The position numbers were made by a program, and so were the translations under genes. This document shows, in pieces, positions 8,110 to 15,819 of a stretch of DNA of 64,000 nt. Within the stretch, counting starts at the first letter, position 1; the number at the start of each line of letters is the position of its first letter. The notes below the pieces were generated by a model that did not search any database, was not told the origin of the DNA, and saw only the letters and a list, made by a program, of their open reading frames with translations. Source of the DNA: G965215145 sp965215145 (lineage in GTDB: Bacteria; Bacteroidota; Rhodothermia; Rhodothermales; JANQRZ01); assembly GCA_965215145.1 (NCBI GenBank), contig OZ244038.1:1426001-1490000 (forward strand), read 5' to 3'.

Positions 8110-9599
8110 ACCGTGGCCTCCGCGGGGTCCGGGGTGACGGTGGCGTTCCGGTCGTCGGAGACGAAGAGGCGGGCGGCGGCCTTCGGCCCCCACGTCCCCG
8201 CGGGGTACGACGCCGGCTCGATGTCGGCGTCGAGAAGGGGCTGGTAGAGGGTCCACGCCTCCTCGGCCTCCTCGGCGTGGACGAACAGGGTCTGGTCCCC
8301 CTGGACGACGTCGCGGAGCAGGGTCTCGTAGGCGCCGGGGAGCTCCCCGAACGCCTCGTCGTAGTCGAAGTGGAGCCGCTGCTGCGAGAGCCGGACGGCG
8401 CCGTCGCCCATGCCACCGGGGGCCTTCACCTCGAACCCCAGCGAGAACCCCTCGTCCGGCTGGAGCCGGATGCGGAGCACGTTCCTGGTCAGCGAGCAGG
8501 CGTCCGGCCCGCCGAAGAGCTGGACGGGCGGGGAGCGGAAGTAGACGGCGATGTCGGTCAGCCGCTCGGGCATCCGCTTGCCGGTGCGGAGCAGGAACGG
8601 GACGCCCTGCCAGCGCCAGTTCTGCACGAACACCGGCAGCGCCACGAACGTCTCGGTGGTCGAGTCGTCGGGGACGCCCTCCTCGTCGAGGTAGCCGGGG
8701 ACCTCCTCGCCGCCGACCTCGCCGGCCGTGTAACGCCCGAACACGGCGGCGCCGGGGTCGATGGGGAGCATCGAGCGGAGCACCTTGATCTTCTCGCGGC
8801 GGATGCCCTCGGCGTCGAGCCGGGCGGGCGGCTCCATCGCGGCCAGCGTGAGGAGCTGCGTGAGGTGGTTCTGGATCATGTCGCGGAGGTGCCCCGCGCG
8901 GTCGTAGTACCCCGCGCGCCCCTCGACCCCCAGCGTCTCGGCCACCGTGATCTCGACGCGGTCGATGTGGTTCCGGTCCCACGCCGACTCGAACAGCGCG
9001 TTGGCGAACCGGAAGACGAGGAGGTTCTGGACGGTCTCCTTGCCGAGGAAGTGGTCGATCCGGTAGACCTGCTCTTCCCGGAAGTAGCGGTGGACGAGGG
9101 CGTTCAGCTCGCGCGCGCGCTCCAGGCTGTCCCCGAACGGCTTCTCGACGACGAGCCGCGTCCACCCCGTGCCCCCCGCTTTCGCGGGGGCAGGCTTGCG
9201 CTCCTCCAGGTTCTCGCCGATGGCCTCGATCGTGCTCGGGAAGGCGGCGGGGGGGAGGGCGAGGTAGTAGACGCGGTTGCCGGGCAGGTCGTGCTCCTCC
9301 TCCAGCTCGGCGGCGCGGTCGAAGACGGCCGTGAGGTCGTCGTCCTCGCCGACGGGGGTGTAGTAGGTGCAGCCGTCGCACCACTCGGCCGCCGCGTCGT
9401 CCGATATGCTGGCCTCGTCGAGGGATTCGCGGACGGCCTCGCGCATGTCCTCGTCGTCCCAGTCCGAGCGGGCCGTGCCGAGCACGATCAGGCGGGCGTC
9501 GGTGTCGCGGGCGAAGAAGCCGCGGTAGAGGGCGGGGATCAGCTTCCGCGTGGCGAGGTCGCCCGTCGCGCCGAAGAGGACGAAGAGGCAGGAGTCCAT
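8106..9599 (-). CDS. zwf: glucose-6-phosphate 1-dehydrogenase
   Basis: It oxidises glucose 6-phosphate to the lactone and reduces NAD(P)+. The 497-residue product has the Rossmann motif LFGATGDLATRKLIPALY at the N-terminus and the substrate-binding, catalytic sequence YRIDHFLGKE near residue 185. It also carries RWQGVPFLLRTGKRM and the C-terminal GDQTLFVHAEEAEEAW. The ATG giving MDSCLFVLFGATGD is chosen because it places the fold at the expected distance; an upstream in-frame extension is poor in family features. A short hairpin (CCCCCGC-GAAA-GCGGGGG) is translated inside the gene as KPAPAKAG. The gene lies 56 bases after gnd and overlaps pgl. Confidence 0.96.
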   Translation of the reverse strand: MDSCLFVLFGATGDLATRKLIPALYRGFFARDTDARLIVLGTARSDWDDEDMREAVRESLDEASISDDAAAEWCDGCTYYTPVGEDDDLTAVFDRAAELEEEHDLPGNRVYYLALPPAAFPSTIEAIGENLEERKPAPAKAGGTGWTRLVVEKPFGDSLERARELNALVHRYFREEQVYRIDHFLGKETVQNLLVFRFANALFESAWDRNHIDRVEITVAETLGVEGRAGYYDRAGHLRDMIQNHLTQLLTLAAMEPPARLDAEGIRREKIKVLRSMLPIDPGAAVFGRYTAGEVGGEEVPGYLDEEGVPDDSTTETFVALPVFVQNWRWQGVPFLLRTGKRMPERLTDIAVYFRSPPVQLFGGPDACSLTRNVLRIRLQPDEGFSLGFEVKAPGGMGDGAVRLSQQRLHFDYDEAFGELPGAYETLLRDVVQGDQTLFVHAEEAEEAWTLYQPLLDADIEPASYPAGTWGPKAAARLFVSDDRNATVTPDPAEATV

Positions 9600-9655
9600 T
9601 GGAGGGAAATGTGTGGGCGTATGGGGGAGAGGGGATTGGCGTGGCACCTACACGC
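9600..9655. repeat. purine/pyrimidine inverted element at gnd-zwf junction
   Basis: The 56-bp gap holds a G/A-rich left half (GTGTGGGCGTATGG then GGGAGAGGGG) and a pyrimidine-rich right half (CCTACACGCTCACAC). These pair imperfectly around a loop containing TGGCACC. The same TGGCACC loop and arm style occur at 25315-25414. Confidence 0.4.
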
Positions 9656-10591
9656 TCACACGCCCCCCTCCCCGTCGCTCGCCGTGGCGGCCTGCATGGC
9701 GTGCCCGCCGAACTGGTTCCGCAGCGCGGCCAGCAGCCGGTTGTAGAAGCCGACGTCATCGCGGCTCTGGATGCGCTCGAGCAGCGCCGTCGTGAGGACC
9801 GGCGCGGGGACGTTCTGGTCGATGGCCTCCTTCGCCGTCCACCGGCCCATCCCGGAGTCCTCGACGAACGGGGCGACCTCGTCGAGCCCCGGCCCCTCCT
9901 GCTCGATGGCCCGGCCGACGAGGGTGAGCAGCCACGAGCGGATCACGCTCCCGTGCTCCCACACGTCGGAGACCTCCTTCAGGTCGAGGCCGAACTCCTC
10001 CTTCGAGCGCAGTACGGCGAAGCCCTCGGCGTAGGCCTGCATCAGCCCGTACTCGATGCCGTTGTGGATCATCTTCGTGAAGTGCCCGGCGCCGCTCGGG
10101 CCGAGGTGCGCCCACCCGGTCTCCGGCGTCGGCGCGAGCGCCTCGAACACGGGCCGCAGCCGCTCGGCCGCAGCGTCCGGCCCGCCGACCATCATGCAGT
10201 AGCCTTCTTCCAGGCCCCACACCCCGCCGGAGACGCCCACGTCGAGGTAGTGGACGCCGGCCTCGGCCAGATCCTCGGCGCGCCGCATCGAGTCCTTGTA
10301 GAACGAGTTGCCGCCGTCCACGACGCAGCAGCCGGCTTCGAGGTGCGGGCGGAGGTCGTTGAGCACGGCGTCCACGACGGGGCCGGCCGGGACCATCAGC
10401 CAGAACACGCGCGGCGCGTCGAGCTTCCCGACGAGCTCATCCAGCGAGCGGGCGGCGCCGACGCCGTCGGCCTCCAGCTCGGCGACCTCGTCCTCGTTGC
10501 GGTCGAAGCCGATGGGGTGGTGGCCGGCGCGGTGGAGGCGGCGCGCGATGCCGCCGCCCATCTTGCCGAGCCCGATGATGCCGAGTTGCAT
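9656..10591 (-). CDS. gnd: 6-phosphogluconate dehydrogenase, decarboxylating (short GndA-type)
   Basis: It converts 6-phosphogluconate to ribulose 5-phosphate and CO2, reducing NAD(P)+. At 311 residues it belongs to the short, about 300-residue, GndA/YqeC-like class rather than the 470-residue enterobacterial form. Visible motifs are GIIGLGKMGGGIARRL (dinucleotide binding), DGGNSFYKDS, YLDVGVSGGVWGLEEGYC (substrate loop) and HNGIEYGLMQAYAEGF. ATG start. It is first of the gnd-zwf-pgl run and sits 94 bases after the GMC oxidoreductase gene. The short class is often NAD+-dependent; cofactor use is not proven here. Confidence 0.95.
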   Translation of the reverse strand: MQLGIIGLGKMGGGIARRLHRAGHHPIGFDRNEDEVAELEADGVGAARSLDELVGKLDAPRVFWLMVPAGPVVDAVLNDLRPHLEAGCCVVDGGNSFYKDSMRRAEDLAEAGVHYLDVGVSGGVWGLEEGYCMMVGGPDAAAERLRPVFEALAPTPETGWAHLGPSGAGHFTKMIHNGIEYGLMQAYAEGFAVLRSKEEFGLDLKEVSDVWEHGSVIRSWLLTLVGRAIEQEGPGLDEVAPFVEDSGMGRWTAKEAIDQNVPAPVLTTALLERIQSRDDVGFYNRLLAALRNQFGGHAMQAATASDGEGGV

Positions 10592-10637
10592 GGGGGGAAG
10601 AGGTAAACCTGAGGGGAGGTGGTGAGAAGTCCGTATT

Positions 10638-10698
10638 CCGTAGTGCGTGAGGGCGCCCGTAGCAGAGCGCTGCGGCAGAGCGCCCCTACGAACTACGG
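10638..10698. repeat. complex palindrome between gnd and GMC gene
   Basis: Outer arms CCGTAGT and ACTACGG enclose inner arms AGGGCGC and GCGCCCCT. The core holds two copies of GCAGAGCGC (10662-10670 and 10675-10683). The element includes the last codons and stop of the GMC gene. It belongs loosely to the GTAGGGGC palindrome family listed elsewhere. Confidence 0.5.
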
Positions 10699-12242
10699 CC
10701 GATGCGCTCGGCGACGCGGAAGGCGTTGGCGACGATGGTCAGCGTCGGGTTCGTCGCGCCGCTCGACGGGAAGCACGACGCATCGGCGACGTAGAGGTTC
10801 TGGACCTCGTGCGCGCGGCAGTGGGCGTCCAGCACCGAGGTGGCGGGGTCGGCGCCCATGCGGCAGGTGCCGCACTGGTGGTTCATCACCCGCAAGGGCA
10901 TCGGGACCCGCAGGAACCGCTCGAACCCGATCCGCCGGAGCCGCTCCTCCAACACGTCCATCAGCCGCTCGTGAGGCGCCACGTTCGACGGCACCCACCG
11001 CACCGCGATCCGCCCGTCGCGGCCGACGGTGACGCGGCTCTCGGGGAGCGGGAGGTCCTCCGTCTGGATCCACCAGTCCACCGAGTCCCGCGCGATGGGG
11101 GCGGCCTCCTCGGCCGAGATGCCGAGGTCGCGCGCGATCATCATCGCGGTGTGCTTCCCCATCAGGTGGGCGTGCCCGAGCGGCGGCCCCCCGTCCGGCC
11201 CGCCGAAGTAGTAGTCGTTGACGGCGAGGGTCTTCTGGAAGAACGTGTCGTTCGGGCGGCCGGGGGCGACGGCATAGAACTTCGTCGTGACGTGCCGCAT
11301 GAGGTTGCGCCCGACCTGCCCGGAGACGTTGGCGAGCCCGTCGGGGTGATGCTCGGAGGCGGAGCGGAGCAGGAGCGCCGCCGAGTTGACGGCGCCGGCG
11401 GCGAGCACGACCACGTCCCCGGAGAACCGCTCAGCGTGCGCCGCCCCGTCCGGCCCCGCGACCTCGGCCTCGACGTGGGCGACCTCGCGGCCGTCGGGCG
11501 TCGGGACGAGCCGCGTCACCCGGGCGCCCGTGCGCAGCTCCACGTTCGGGTGCGCCAGCGCGGGGCGGACCGTGGCCGTCTCGGCGTCGGCCTTGAGGCC
11601 GGTGAGGTCGGGGTAGCCGTCGAACGTCTCCGCGCCCCTCGCGGCGAACGCCTCGCGCAGCACGAACGGCCCGCGGTCGTCGCCCTCGGGGTTGAGGCGG
11701 ACGGCCATCGGCAGCTCGAACGCCCGCACGCCGACGCCGCGCAGCCCCTCCGCCACCTCGGCGATGCGGGGGTCGTGCGCGAGCGCGGGGTGCGGGTAGG
11801 GCCCGTCGGCCGGCGGCTCGAAGGGGTCGGCGCCGCGGCGGCCGTGGACGCGGTAGACCCGCTCGGCGCGGGCGTAGTGCGGGCGGAGGTCGTCGTACGA
11901 GATCGGCCAGCCGGGGGCGACGCCGTCGGCGGTTGGGTGGTCGTCGAGGTCCTCCGGCCGCGCCCGCAGCATCGCCGAGCCGTAGGCCTTCGTGTTGCCT
12001 CCGACGTGGTAGTACATGCTCGCGCGGAAGTCCGAGCCGTCCGAGGCGTCGGTCCAGCGCTCGCGGGTCTTATAGCGCTCCTCGGGGCCGTAGATGAGGT
12101 CCGGGTCCCAGTTCTCGCGCTCGCGCGGGAGGACCCCGCCGCGCTCGAGGAGGAGCACGCGCTTGCCGGAGGACGCCAGCGCGTAGGCCACCGCGCCACC
12201 ACCCGCACCAGCGCCGATGATGAGGACGTCGGCGTGGTTCAA
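10686..12242 (-). CDS. GMC-family FAD-dependent oxidoreductase
   Basis: This 518-residue flavoprotein of the glucose-methanol-choline family oxidises alcohols or sugars. The FAD-binding GAGAGGG motif is at about residues 10-16 (DVLIIGAGAGGGAVAYALAS). The N-terminal half also shows the family's YHVGGNTKAYGSAML loop. The C-terminal GMC domain carries MNHQCGTCRMGADP with the catalytic-region histidine, and the FAD-closing segment SSGATNPTLTIVANA. The start is TTG because no ATG or GTG precedes the FAD motif in frame. It lies downstream of an SDR dehydrogenase and upstream of gnd on the same strand, so a role in sugar or gluconate oxidation is plausible but the substrate is unknown. Confidence 0.93.
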   Translation of the reverse strand: MNHADVLIIGAGAGGGAVAYALASSGKRVLLLERGGVLPRERENWDPDLIYGPEERYKTRERWTDASDGSDFRASMYYHVGGNTKAYGSAMLRARPEDLDDHPTADGVAPGWPISYDDLRPHYARAERVYRVHGRRGADPFEPPADGPYPHPALAHDPRIAEVAEGLRGVGVRAFELPMAVRLNPEGDDRGPFVLREAFAARGAETFDGYPDLTGLKADAETATVRPALAHPNVELRTGARVTRLVPTPDGREVAHVEAEVAGPDGAAHAERFSGDVVVLAAGAVNSAALLLRSASEHHPDGLANVSGQVGRNLMRHVTTKFYAVAPGRPNDTFFQKTLAVNDYYFGGPDGGPPLGHAHLMGKHTAMMIARDLGISAEEAAPIARDSVDWWIQTEDLPLPESRVTVGRDGRIAVRWVPSNVAPHERLMDVLEERLRRIGFERFLRVPMPLRVMNHQCGTCRMGADPATSVLDAHCRAHEVQNLYVADASCFPSSGATNPTLTIVANAFRVAERIGRSS

Positions 12243-12300
12243 GGGGTCGGGGAAGAGGGAAAAGAGATGAGGAGGGGAGAGCGGGAGCCGAATGGCCGAG
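12243..12300. repeat. purine-rich tract between SDR and GMC genes
   Basis: Almost every base on the plus strand is G or A in blocks such as GGGGAAGAGGGAAAAGAGAT and GAGGAGGGGAGAGCGGGAG. It is part of the family of junction tracts seen at 25315, 60525 and 62850. Confidence 0.4.
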
Positions 12301-12324
12301 CGCCCGCTAGCCCGTGCTCACGGC

Positions 12325-13131
12325 TCACCCCGACCACGGCTCCATGAAGTCCGGGAAGAGCGTGAGGCCGCCGTCCACGAACACGGTCTGGCCGGTCATA
12401 TACGGCGCGGCGTCGGAGGCGAGGTAGGCGATGACGCGGGCCATCTCCTCCGGCTCGGCGACGCGGCCCATCGGGATGTGCTCCGCTACGGCGGCCTTGC
12501 CGGCGTCGTCCTGCCAGCTCTGGATGGGGGTGTCCGTCGCGCCCGGCGCGATGGAGTTGACGCGGACGCCGCGGTCGGCGTACTCGAGGGCGACGGAGCG
12601 GACGAGCCCGCGGAGCCCGAACTTCGAGGCGGCGTACGAGGCGAACTGCGGCCGGGGGATCACCTCGTGCACGCTCGAGACCGCCACGATCACGCCAGCG
12701 CGGTCGCGGTCGAGCCAGCCGCGCAGCGCCTCGCGCATGCACAGGAACGCCCCCCGCAGGTTCACCCCGATCACCTCGTCGAACGACTCCACCTCGACCT
12801 CGTGCGTCGGCGCGGCCACCTGGATGCCGGCGTTGGCGACGAGCGCGTCGAGCGGCCCGAGCGCGGCCTCGACCTCGCCGAACATCCGCGCCACGTCGTG
12901 CGCGTTGGACACGTCGGCCTCGACGAGGCAGCCGGCCGTCTCCCCTGTAGCGACGGCCTCGGCCCGCCGCAGCGTCTCCTCGGCGTCGGCCCGCTCGCCG
13001 TCGAACGGGGGGTAGTTCACGCCGACCCGCGCGCCCCGCCGGGCGAGCTCGACAGCCGTGGCGCGGCCGATGCCGGTGGACGCGCCGGTGACGAGGACGA
13101 TCCGGCCTCTGAGGTCGGGAGAGGGGGGCAT
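12325..13131 (-). CDS. short-chain dehydrogenase/reductase (glucose 1-dehydrogenase-like)
   Basis: This is a 268-residue classical SDR. The cofactor motif TGASTGIG is near residue 16, followed by NAG (VANAGIQVA), the catalytic serine in VSSVHEV, and YAASK carrying Tyr and Lys. The family-typical VNSIAPGATDTP and GQTVFVDGGLTLFPDF come near the end. The length and the tail resemble glucose 1-dehydrogenases and related 3-oxoacyl reductase-like SDRs. ATG start chosen directly before the Rossmann strand. It is 82 bases upstream of the GMC oxidoreductase on the same strand and may head the carbohydrate-oxidation operon. Confidence 0.92.
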   Translation of the reverse strand: MPPSPDLRGRIVLVTGASTGIGRATAVELARRGARVGVNYPPFDGERADAEETLRRAEAVATGETAGCLVEADVSNAHDVARMFGEVEAALGPLDALVANAGIQVAAPTHEVEVESFDEVIGVNLRGAFLCMREALRGWLDRDRAGVIVAVSSVHEVIPRPQFASYAASKFGLRGLVRSVALEYADRGVRVNSIAPGATDTPIQSWQDDAGKAAVAEHIPMGRVAEPEEMARVIAYLASDAAPYMTGQTVFVDGGLTLFPDFMEPWSG

Positions 13132-13182
13132 GGGCGAGGAGCGGAAGGGCCGCTCCAACGCCGCGCTTTCCAGAGGGTTCGG

Positions 13183-13635
13183 CTAACCCGTAGGCGCCGC
13201 CTCGCCGCCCGACGAGGGTTCGCCGCCGGGCGCGGCGGTGACCAGCGGCAGCAGCACGTCGGCGACGCCGAGCCACCGGCGGGCCTCCCCCATGTCCTCG
13301 AAGACGCGGATCTCGCGGCGCTCGCTGCTGATGTGGCGGATGATGAGGCGGGCGACGAGGTCGTCCACCCAGCGCGTCACCACGACGGCGGCCCGCCCGC
13401 TCCCGGCGAGCTGCTCGGCCTCGCGCTGCGCCTCCGCGATCCGGTCCACCTCCTCCATGTCCACGACGGTCTCGCGGACGGAGCGGCCGTCCCAGAGCGC
13501 GAACGTCCCGTCCTTCCAGCGGACGTCGCGGCTGAACCGGCGGATCGTCTCGGCGATCTCGTCCCCGGTGATGGCGTCGGCGAGCCGGACGACGATGAGG
13601 TTCCGGTCCCCGGCAAAGGCATAGCGAGCGGCCAC
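13183..13635 (-). CDS. SpoIIAA/STAS-like domain protein
   Basis: This 150-residue protein resembles the SpoIIAA-like (CRAL-TRIO-type) fold of small bacterial proteins. It alternates predicted strands and helices (NLIVVRLADAITGDEI, TFALWDGRSV, AAVVVTRWVDDLVARLI) and ends in EIRVFEDMGEARRWLGV, a pattern common to that family. The last 20 residues are proline/glycine-rich and probably disordered. There is no signal peptide or membrane helix. It starts with ATG 22 bases after a TATATTTA promoter-like box and stands alone between the SDR gene and mscS. Function is unknown; family assignment is by pattern only. Confidence 0.6.
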   Translation of the reverse strand: MAARYAFAGDRNLIVVRLADAITGDEIAETIRRFSRDVRWKDGTFALWDGRSVRETVVDMEEVDRIAEAQREAEQLAGSGRAAVVVTRWVDDLVARLIIRHISSERREIRVFEDMGEARRWLGVADVLLPLVTAAPGGEPSSGGEAAPTG

Positions 13636-13657
13636 GGCAGCGGAGGTTGGCGGGCCC

Positions 13658-13665
13658 TAAATATA
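13658..13665 (-). promoter_or_regulatory. promoter box TATATTTA
   Basis: On the minus strand TATATTTAG lies 22 bases before the ATG at 13635. It matches the TAnnTTTG-like box and stands out as AT-rich in GC-rich DNA. Confidence 0.45.
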
Positions 13666-13745
13666 GACGATGCTGGGGGCCGGGAGTCTACCGAAAAGCT
13701 AATGGACAATAACCCTATAGGCTAAAGCGCAATCCCCACGCGGGG

Positions 13746-14765
13746 TCACGCCTCGGCCCTCGGTGGGTCGGGGCCCAGCGGTGCCATCAGGGGCGTCCCC
13801 TCGAAGGCCTTCGCCTCGTCGACGAAGAGCTGGAGGTGCGGGAACGGGATCTCGATGCCGGCCTCGCGCAGCGCCTCGCGCACGCGCTCGAGGTACTCGA
13901 ACCGGACGGGGATCTCCAGCTTCGGGTCCCGGAGGAACAGCCGGAGCTCCATGTCCACGCTGGAGTCGTTCATCTCCGTCACGACGACCTGCGGCTCGTA
14001 GTCCGGGTGGAGCCGGTCGTCCCCCTCGGCGAGGGCGAGCACGACCGCGCGGGCCTCCTGCGGCCGCTCCTTGTAGGCGATCCCGAAGGGGACCACGATG
14101 CGGAGCACCCCGAACATCGTGTGGTTGATGACCATCTGCTGGATCATCTGCGTGTTCGGCAGCACCGCGAGCTCGTTGTTGAGCGTGCGGATGCGCGTCG
14201 AGCGGAGGGTGATCTCGTGGACGGTCCCGAAAGTGTCGTTGACGACGACGTTGTCGCCGACGCGGAAGGGCTGGTCGAGGAGGATGGCGATGCCGGAGAT
14301 GAAGTTTTCGAGCGTGTCCCGGGCGGCGAAGCCGAAGGCGATGCCGGCGATGCCGAGGCCGGCCACGAGCGCGGCGACGTTGAACCCGAGCTCGCCGAGG
14401 ACGGTGACGGCGGCGAAGGCGAAGAGGACGAGGCGGAACGCCCGCATGAGCAGCTGCCGGACGCCCTCGTCGATCCGCCGGCTCCGCTGGAGCACCCGGT
14501 CGAGCACGCCGCCGACGAGGCGGTAGACGAGCCAGAACAGGAGCAGCGTCAGGATCGCCGGGAGGAGCCCCTTCAGCCCGAACACCACGAGCGCCTCGTA
14601 GACCTGCTCCCAGACCTCCTCGAACCGGCCCTCGCGAATGGCCGCGCCGGCCTCGCCGAGCTCGCGGCCGAGTTGGGAGAATGCGCCCGCCGAGTCGACG
14701 AGGGAGGAGTCCTCGGCGGCGAGGGAGTCGGCGCGGAGCGAGTCGGGGGCGTCCTGCATCGGCAT
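13746..14765 (-). CDS. small-conductance mechanosensitive channel family protein
   Basis: This 339-residue MscS-family protein forms a membrane channel that opens under tension to release osmolytes. An acidic N-terminal region is followed by helices at about 60-85 and 105-160. The pore-lining, glycine-rich helix is GLGIAGIAFGFAARDTLENF, leading to the beta domain (DQPFRVGDNVVV, GTVHEITLRSTRIRT, PNTQM). The C-terminal alpha/beta domain ends with IPFPHLQLFVDEAKAF. The start is ATG two codons before a second ATG. It follows folD by 13 bases on the same strand, so the two are probably co-transcribed despite unrelated roles. Confidence 0.93.
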   Translation of the reverse strand: MPMQDAPDSLRADSLAAEDSSLVDSAGAFSQLGRELGEAGAAIREGRFEEVWEQVYEALVVFGLKGLLPAILTLLLFWLVYRLVGGVLDRVLQRSRRIDEGVRQLLMRAFRLVLFAFAAVTVLGELGFNVAALVAGLGIAGIAFGFAARDTLENFISGIAILLDQPFRVGDNVVVNDTFGTVHEITLRSTRIRTLNNELAVLPNTQMIQQMVINHTMFGVLRIVVPFGIAYKERPQEARAVVLALAEGDDRLHPDYEPQVVVTEMNDSSVDMELRLFLRDPKLEIPVRFEYLERVREALREAGIEIPFPHLQLFVDEAKAFEGTPLMAPLGPDPPRAEA

Positions 14766-14778
14766 GGGGAGGGCAGGC

Positions 14779-15681
14779 TCAGGCGACGGCCGCCGAGGGG
14801 GCGAAGGCCGCCCGGCGGTTCGCCGCGCGGAGCGTGTTCGCCAGGAGCATCGCGATCGTCATCGGGCCGACGCCGCCGGGGACGGGGGTGATCCAGCCCG
14901 CCTTCTCGCGCACCGCCCCGAAGTCCACGTCGCCGACGAGGCGGTAGCCGCGCTCGCGGCTCACGTCGTCCACCCGGTTGATCCCGACGTCGATCACGGC
15001 GGCGCCGGGCTTCACCATGTCCGCCGTGACGAAGCCCGGCCGGCCGATGGCGGCGACGAGGATGTCGGCGCGGCGGGTGACCTCCGCGAGGTCGCGGGTC
15101 CGGCTGTGACAGACGGTCACGGTGGCGTCGGTGCCGCGGCGCAGCAGGAGGCTCGCCATCGGGCGCCCGACGATGTTGCTCCGCCCGAGGACCACGGCGT
15201 GCCGCCCGACCGTCTCGATCCCGCTGCGCCGCAGCAGCTCGATGATGCCGGCCGGCGTGCATGGGGCCAGCGTCTTCTCCCCGATCACGAGGCGCCCGAC
15301 GTTCTCGGGGTGGAACCCGTCCACGTCCTTCTGTGGGTCGATGGCGCGGAGCACCTTCCGCTCGTCGACGTGCTTCGGCAGGGGGAGCTGGACGAGGATG
15401 CCGTCCACGGTCGGGTTCGCGTTGAGCTCGGCGATGAGCGCGAGCAGGTCGACCTCAGGGACGTCGGCGGGCAGCCGGATCGTCTCGGAGTCGATGCCGG
15501 CCTCGGCGGCGGCGCGGATCTTCCCGCGGACGTAGGAGGCGGAGGCCGGGTGCTCGCCGACGAGGACGACCCGGAGGACCGGCACGCGCTCGCCGGCCTG
15601 CGTCCGGTCCTCGACGCCGCGGCGGACGTCGGCGCGGACGTCGGCGGCGATGGCCTTTCCGTCGATGACTTGGGCGGGCAT
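14779..15681 (-). CDS. folD: bifunctional methylenetetrahydrofolate dehydrogenase/cyclohydrolase
   Basis: The enzyme interconverts 5,10-methylene- and 10-formyl-tetrahydrofolate in one-carbon metabolism. The 300-residue size is standard. Motifs are LVGEHPASASYVRGKIRAA with the catalytic Tyr/Lys pair, GILVQLPLPKHVDE, DVDGFHPENVGRL, CTPAGIIELLRRSGI, VVLGRSNIVGRPMASLL and PVPGGVGPMTIAML. The ATG follows a TAGCTTTC promoter-like box by about 57 bases. It is divergent from asd and followed closely by mscS. Confidence 0.97.
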   Translation of the reverse strand: MPAQVIDGKAIAADVRADVRRGVEDRTQAGERVPVLRVVLVGEHPASASYVRGKIRAAAEAGIDSETIRLPADVPEVDLLALIAELNANPTVDGILVQLPLPKHVDERKVLRAIDPQKDVDGFHPENVGRLVIGEKTLAPCTPAGIIELLRRSGIETVGRHAVVLGRSNIVGRPMASLLLRRGTDATVTVCHSRTRDLAEVTRRADILVAAIGRPGFVTADMVKPGAAVIDVGINRVDDVSRERGYRLVGDVDFGAVREKAGWITPVPGGVGPMTIAMLLANTLRAANRRAAFAPSAAVA

Positions 15682-15738
15682 GGGGCGGCGGGTGGCGTGG
15701 CGGGTGCGGGGCGCGCGGACGAGCCTCTGGGGGCTCCT

Positions 15739-15746
15739 GAAAGCTA
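15739..15746 (-). promoter_or_regulatory. promoter box TAGCTTTC before folD
   Basis: Minus-strand TAGCTTTC lies in the divergent folD-asd gap (15682-15819). It is an instance of the recurring box, identical to the one before the pectinacetylesterase gene. Confidence 0.45.
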
Positions 15747-15819
15747 CGGCATGGCAGGGGGCGAACAGTCGCCCGGCGGCGGCGTACCGACTCCCCTCCC
15801 TCCGGCTTCCCGATCTCCC

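Noticed and set aside
14638..15819. N-terminal extension of the asd frame
   Set aside because: It is antisense to folD and lacks similarity; Asd begins at MNVGILGATG.
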